Part shown: positions 6,630 to 9,331 of the stretch, in pieces
Layout: every line of letters begins with the position of its first letter
How positions within the stretch are numbered: the first letter of the stretch is position 1
Assembly (NCBI GenBank): GCA_016278435.1
Contig: JADQBU010000080.1
Span: forward strand, 1-9,331
DNA from: Halanaerobiales bacterium
GTDB taxonomy: Bacteria; Bacillota; Halanaerobiia; Halanaerobiales; JADQBU01
DNA length: 9,331 bases
Direction: 5' to 3'
Notes under the pieces: model-generated
What the model saw: the letters and a program-made list of their open reading frames with translations, nothing else
Database searches by the model: none
Told to the model about the DNA's origin: nothing
Position numbers and translations under genes: made by a program

Positions 6630-7000
6630 AAGAAGAAAACCTGACCTGTATTATCTGTCCTAATGGCTGTCAGCTGCAGGTAAAGTATAATCAACAGGAA
6701 ATCAACGATCTGGAAGGAGCCCTCTGTCAACGGGGAGAAGAATATGCTGAAAAGGAGTTATTCAATCCGGAAAGGGTTTTAACCAGCACTGTCCGGGTAA
6801 CCGGTGGTAATTTGCCACTGGTCAGTGTCAGGACAGATCAAGCTGTTCCCCGTGAAAGAATCAGGGAACTGATGGAGTTGGTCCAGGGACTCTCTGTTAA
6901 AGCTCCGGTTGAGATTGGCGATATTATTGTGACCAGTCCGCTGGCTCTGAATTGTAATTTAATTGCTACAAAGTCGGTAGAGATATGTCAGGAGAAATGA
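6626..7000 (+). CDS. DUF1667 four-cysteine protein, probable iron-sulfur subunit of the flavoenzyme complex
   Basis: A complete 124-residue protein. The N-terminus carries C8, C11, C15 (CX2CX3C) and C34 in ALCQRG, a pattern suited to a [4Fe-4S] cluster or a zinc site. The rest is a small soluble domain with the FNPERVLTSTVRV stretch typical of this family and no membrane segment or signal peptide. DUF1667 genes are known to follow GlpA-like and HcnB-like genes in anaerobes such as Thermotoga, but I know of no assigned function. It overlaps the upstream gene by four bases (ATGA), which strongly suggests stoichiometric co-translation with the two flavoproteins. A role as third subunit, carrying electrons between the flavins and an acceptor such as ferredoxin, is inference. 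The cysteines could instead be structural. Confidence 0.85.
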   Translation: MKEENLTCIICPNGCQLQVKYNQQEINDLEGALCQRGEEYAEKELFNPERVLTSTVRVTGGNLPLVSVRTDQAVPRERIRELMELVQGLSVKAPVEIGDIIVTSPLALNCNLIATKSVEICQEK

Positions 7001-7082
7001 TTAATGAAACCCTGTCAGGCTGGTTATTATTCTGGAGGGAGAATAGATATCTGTGAGATAAATAAAGTTGGAAAAAGTAAAG

Positions 7083-7089
7083 AAGGGAG
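7083..7089 (+). promoter_or_regulatory. Shine-Dalgarno site fixing the LarA-family start
   Basis: AAGGGAG ends 8 bases before the ATG at 7098. It favours this ATG over an in-frame TTG at 7068, which has no well-placed site. Confidence 0.7.
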
Positions 7090-7097
7090 ACAGGTTA

Positions 7098-8348
7098 ATG
7101 GAAATATCCTTGAAATTTGGTCATGATGTAATGGAAGTTGAAATTCCCGGGCATAATTATATGGGTACTCTAAAACCGGGCAAGACAGAGAAGGTTGCCG
7201 ACCCTATTGCTGAAGTAAAAAGGGCTCTGGCTAATCCTATTGCCAGTAAAAGATTGAGAGAACTTGTTTTACCTGATGATAGAGTAGTTATTCTGGCCAG
7301 TGATATAACAAGACCGGCCCCGTCTTATCTACTGATACCTCCGGTAATTGATGAATTAAATGAGGCCGGGGTTACAGATGAACAGATTAAGGTTGTTTTT
7401 GGTCTCGGGGTTCATCGACCACATACTGAAGAAGAAAAGATGAAACTGGTCGGCAGGGAAGTATATGACAGGGTTGAATGTCTTGACCATGACCCGGAAG
7501 ATTGTGTTAAGGTTGGAGTCACCAGGAGGGGAACACCGGTTGAAATTTTACGGCTGGTGAATGAGGCAGATTTTTTGATCTGTACAGGTAATCTGGAATT
7601 TCATTATTTTGCCGGTTTCAGTGGTGGTGCCAAAGCACTGTCTCCCGGGGTCTGCAGCCGGGAATCTATCAAAATTAACCACCAGCTTTTTCTGGATCCA
7701 CTGGCCCGGAGCGGTCAAATCGAAGGTAATCCGGTACGGGAAGAAATCGAGGAGATAGGGGAAATGGTGGGAATAGATTATATTGTTAACGCCCTTTTAA
7801 ACAGTGAAAAGGAACTGGTCAGGGTTGTGGCTGGAGATGTGACAGCAGCTCACCGGGAAGGTGTTGAATATATTAATAATTATTTCCGGCAGGATATAGA
7901 TGAACTGGCTGATATAGTCGTCATCTCACCTGGTGGTTTTCCCAAGGATATCGACCTCTACCAGACCCATAAAGCGATGGAAAATGCCAGTCTGGCTGTC
8001 AAAGATGGGGGTATTATCATTGTAGCCGCTGAATGTAGTGATGGTCTGGGTGAAGAAAACTTTGCTGATGCCATGATCGGAGGTATGAGTCCAGAAGAAC
8101 TGGTAGAAGAACTGAAACTTAACTTTGTCCTGGGCCGGCATAAGGCCTCCCGGATTGCCAATATTCATCTGCGGAGTCAGATCTATTTCTTATCAGATCT
8201 ACCGCAAGCTATTAAAGAAAGGCTATTTCTGAAGAATTTTAATTTGTTGTCAGAGGCCATTGACAAAGCTTTACAGGAGAAAGGACCAGCGGCCCGGATA
8301 TTGATAATTCCGTATGGGATTCCAACCTTACCTAATTATACGGGCTAG
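7098..8348 (+). CDS. LarA-family nickel-pincer-dependent 2-hydroxyacid racemase/epimerase
   Basis: A complete 416-residue protein, close to the usual 420-430. LarA proteins use the nickel-pincer nucleotide (NPN) cofactor, bound covalently to a lysine, to racemise or epimerise 2-hydroxyacids by hydride transfer. Residues matching those known in Lactiplantibacillus plantarum LarA are visible: R72 in DITRP, H106 in GVHRPHT, H169 in EFHYFAGFSGG, the cofactor lysine K179 in GGAKALSPG, the nickel-ligand histidine H195 in KINHQL, and K283 in FPKDIDLYQ. All are intact, so it should be active if NPN is supplied. The cofactor genes larB, larC and larE are not in the window. Family members act on lactate, malate, 2-hydroxyglutarate, phenyllactate, short aliphatic hydroxyacids or gluconate; the sequence does not tell me which. 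It lies 97 bases after the DUF1667 gene with no terminator between, so it is probably in the same operon. The likely role is to convert the non-oxidisable stereoisomer into the one used by the upstream oxidase (inference). Confidence 0.9.
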   Translation: MEISLKFGHDVMEVEIPGHNYMGTLKPGKTEKVADPIAEVKRALANPIASKRLRELVLPDDRVVILASDITRPAPSYLLIPPVIDELNEAGVTDEQIKVVFGLGVHRPHTEEEKMKLVGREVYDRVECLDHDPEDCVKVGVTRRGTPVEILRLVNEADFLICTGNLEFHYFAGFSGGAKALSPGVCSRESIKINHQLFLDPLARSGQIEGNPVREEIEEIGEMVGIDYIVNALLNSEKELVRVVAGDVTAAHREGVEYINNYFRQDIDELADIVVISPGGFPKDIDLYQTHKAMENASLAVKDGGIIIVAAECSDGLGEENFADAMIGGMSPEELVEELKLNFVLGRHKASRIANIHLRSQIYFLSDLPQAIKERLFLKNFNLLSEAIDKALQEKGPAARILIIPYGIPTLPNYTG

Positions 8349-8436
8349 ATAGGTTTAATTAAAATTCGTGTTTAAGTACTACATAGATAAAAGTCAGTAA
8401 TAATATAGATATATTAACAAAATATAGAAAGCGAGC

Positions 8437-8468
8437 AACCCCCGGATTTAATGATCTCCGGGGGTTTT
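8437..8468 (+). terminator. Rho-independent terminator of the flavoenzyme/racemase operon
   Basis: AACCCCCGGA (8437-8446) pairs perfectly over 10 bases with TCCGGGGGTT (8457-8466) around a 10-base loop. The T-run is short (TTTT, 8465-8468) and partly in the stem. It lies about 90 bases after the LarA stop codon. Confidence 0.85.
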
Positions 8469-8611
8469 CACATTATGAAAGACATCTTCCGGCCATAACA
8501 AAATTGTACGATAAAACAAAAAAATATGCTAGAGGTAAACGTAATCAATTATGGAAGTAGATAAATAAAATAAAAGTATAAAGTAATAATATATAAAATT
8601 TAAATAGAGCC

Positions 8612-8617
8612 GGGGGG
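8612..8617 (+). promoter_or_regulatory. Ribosome binding site of the ferredoxin subunit gene
   Basis: A GGGGGG run 9 bases before the ATG at 8627 stands out from very AT-rich surroundings. A nearer ATG at 8619 is out of frame. Confidence 0.5.
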
Positions 8618-8626
8618 TATGATAAG

Positions 8627-8830
8627 ATGGCGGTCAAAGGAAAAATTGAGATTATACATCCTGACTGGTGTAAGGCCTGTGGGATCTGTATTTATGTATG
8701 TCCTACAGATGTGTTTGCCCTTGTATCAGATAAGATAGTCATTGAAAAAGGTGACAATTGTATTGGTTGTGGCAACTGTGAATTGAGCTGTCCTGATTTT
8801 GTCTTAAAGGTGGTGGATGATGATGGTTGA
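8627..8830 (+). CDS. 2-oxoacid:ferredoxin oxidoreductase delta subunit (2x[4Fe-4S] ferredoxin)
   Basis: A complete 67-residue ferredoxin-like protein. It has two CX2CX2CX3CP motifs: C15, C18, C21, C25-P26 and C45, C48, C51, C55-P56, enough for two [4Fe-4S] clusters. The short N-terminal strand (KIEIIHPDWCKACGIC) is typical of the KorD/VorD delta subunit rather than of free ferredoxins. In these complexes it takes electrons from the thiamine-pyrophosphate active site and passes them to soluble ferredoxin. The next gene begins inside its last codons and is a 2-oxoacid:ferredoxin oxidoreductase alpha subunit, which confirms the assignment. Beta and gamma genes should follow beyond the window. 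The order delta-alpha is that of 2-oxoglutarate (Kor) and branched-chain (Vor) type enzymes; the substrate cannot be fixed from this subunit. Confidence 0.92.
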   Translation: MAVKGKIEIIHPDWCKACGICIYVCPTDVFALVSDKIVIEKGDNCIGCGNCELSCPDFVLKVVDDDG

Positions 8831-9331
8831 AAAATCTTTGCTTTTGCAGGGAGATGAAGCTGTGGTTGAAGGGGCGATGATGGCTGGAGCCCGTTTTTTT
8901 GCGGGTTACCCGATTACTCCAGCTTCGGAGATTGCTGAGGGGTTTGCCCGTGAATTGCCGAAAAAGGGTGGAAAGTTTATTCAGATGGAAGATGAGCTGG
9001 CCGGGATGGCCTGTACCATTGGTGCTTCGTTAAGTGGGCTGAAGTCGATAACCGCTACCAGTGGACCGGGGTTTTCTCTCAAACAGGAAAATCTGGGTCT
9101 GGGAATTATGATAGAAGCCCCCTGTGTGGTGGTTAATGTCCAGAGGGTTGGTCCTTCTACGGGTTTGCCTACTTCACCTTCACAGGGGGATGTTATGCAG
9201 GCCCGCTGGGGTACCCATGGTGATCATCCCATTATTGTTCTGACACCTTCTTCTGTTAAAGAAACCTTTGATCTGACCATTAAAGCCTTTAACTTTGCTG
9301 AAAGATACAGAACTCCTGTGATACTGCTGCT
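8820..9331 (+). CDS. 2-oxoacid:ferredoxin oxidoreductase alpha subunit, N-terminal part (3' end outside window)
   Basis: The frame is open to the end of the window, giving about 170 residues of a protein that is usually 350-380. It contains the POR_N-domain signatures GYPITPASEI, QMEDELAGMA, TSGPGFSL, and the very conserved RVGPSTGLPT with SQGD, then RWGTHGDHPIIVL. This domain belongs to the enzyme that oxidatively decarboxylates 2-oxoacids to acyl-CoA with reduction of ferredoxin. The GTHGDHP stretch looks like 2-oxoglutarate-type (KorA) proteins found in anaerobes, but VorB-type cannot be excluded. Three in-frame ATG codons stand in a row at 8817, 8820 and 8823; an AAAGGTGG at 8806-8813 best serves 8820 or 8823, and I chose 8820. 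The gene overlaps the delta-subunit gene by 11 bases, indicating coupled translation. Confidence 0.9.
   Translation, partial: MMVEKSLLLQGDEAVVEGAMMAGARFFAGYPITPASEIAEGFARELPKKGGKFIQMEDELAGMACTIGASLSGLKSITATSGPGFSLKQENLGLGIMIEAPCVVVNVQRVGPSTGLPTSPSQGDVMQARWGTHGDHPIIVLTPSSVKETFDLTIKAFNFAERYRTPVILL

Larger units (their letters stand above)
8349..8626 (+). other. Intergenic region before the 2-oxoacid:ferredoxin oxidoreductase genes
   Basis: This 278-base spacer is strongly AT-rich apart from the terminator. An AT-only inverted repeat TAATATA-GA-TATATTA lies at 8401-8416. A promoter for the downstream genes is expected in the stretch after 8468, but the best match I find (TTGTAC at 8504-8509 with TATGCT at 8525-8530, only 15 bases apart) is poor and I do not call it. 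No coding frame or RNA gene is evident. Confidence 0.5.

Noticed and set aside
8401..8416. AT-only inverted repeat TAATATA-GA-TATATTA
   Set aside because: Arms contain only A and T in an AT-rich spacer, so chance is likely and a stable RNA hairpin is not expected.
1..9331. Mobile elements, tRNA/rRNA genes, riboswitches or CRISPR arrays
   Set aside because: I saw no transposase or integrase frame, no terminal inverted repeats, no regularly spaced repeats and no recognisable structured RNA on either strand.

Overview
The window reads as the chromosome of an anaerobic, ferredoxin-using bacterium, most likely a fermentative Bacillota (Clostridia/Halanaerobiales-like). The signs are moderate GC by eye, strong GGAGG-type ribosome binding sites, tightly packed operons closed by GC-rich hairpins with T-runs, a tungsten-type aldehyde:ferredoxin oxidoreductase and a 2-oxoacid:ferredoxin oxidoreductase. 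The lineage is an inference from gene content; Thermotogota or Synergistota cannot be excluded. All supported genes are on the + strand. I see no RNA gene, mobile element or CRISPR array.

Region 1 (1-3625) is the end of an operon. It holds the C-terminal half of a TctA-type carboxylate transporter permease, a complete Ldh_2-family NAD(P)-dependent 2-hydroxyacid dehydrogenase and a complete aldehyde ferredoxin oxidoreductase (AOR) family protein that starts at TTG. A rho-independent terminator at 3592-3625 closes it.

Region 2 (3626-8468) starts with a good sigma-A-like promoter (3697-3725) and a leader of about 120 nt. Four genes follow: a DAO-fold FAD oxidoreductase with a C-terminal BFD-like [2Fe-2S] domain, an HcnB-like FAD/NAD(P)-fold oxidoreductase, a small four-cysteine DUF1667 protein, and a LarA-family nickel-dependent hydroxyacid racemase/epimerase. 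The first three are translationally coupled (TGATG and ATGA overlaps) and probably form one complex. A strong terminator lies at 8437-8468.

Region 3 (8627-9331) opens a new operon: a two-cluster ferredoxin (delta subunit) coupled to the alpha subunit of a 2-oxoacid:ferredoxin oxidoreductase. The alpha gene runs off the end of the window.

Taken together, the genes suggest a 2-hydroxycarboxylate catabolic locus. A carboxylate is imported, the racemase interconverts its stereoisomers, one isomer is oxidised by the NAD(P) enzyme and/or the flavin/iron-sulfur complex, and the 2-oxoacid goes to acyl-CoA through the ferredoxin enzyme. The AOR would balance acid, aldehyde and ferredoxin. Sequence features of the DAO-fold subunit resemble L-2-hydroxyglutarate oxidase more than glycerol-3-phosphate dehydrogenase. 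The combination of this three-protein oxidase with a LarA racemase is the most interesting part of the window; the substrate is not determined by the sequence.
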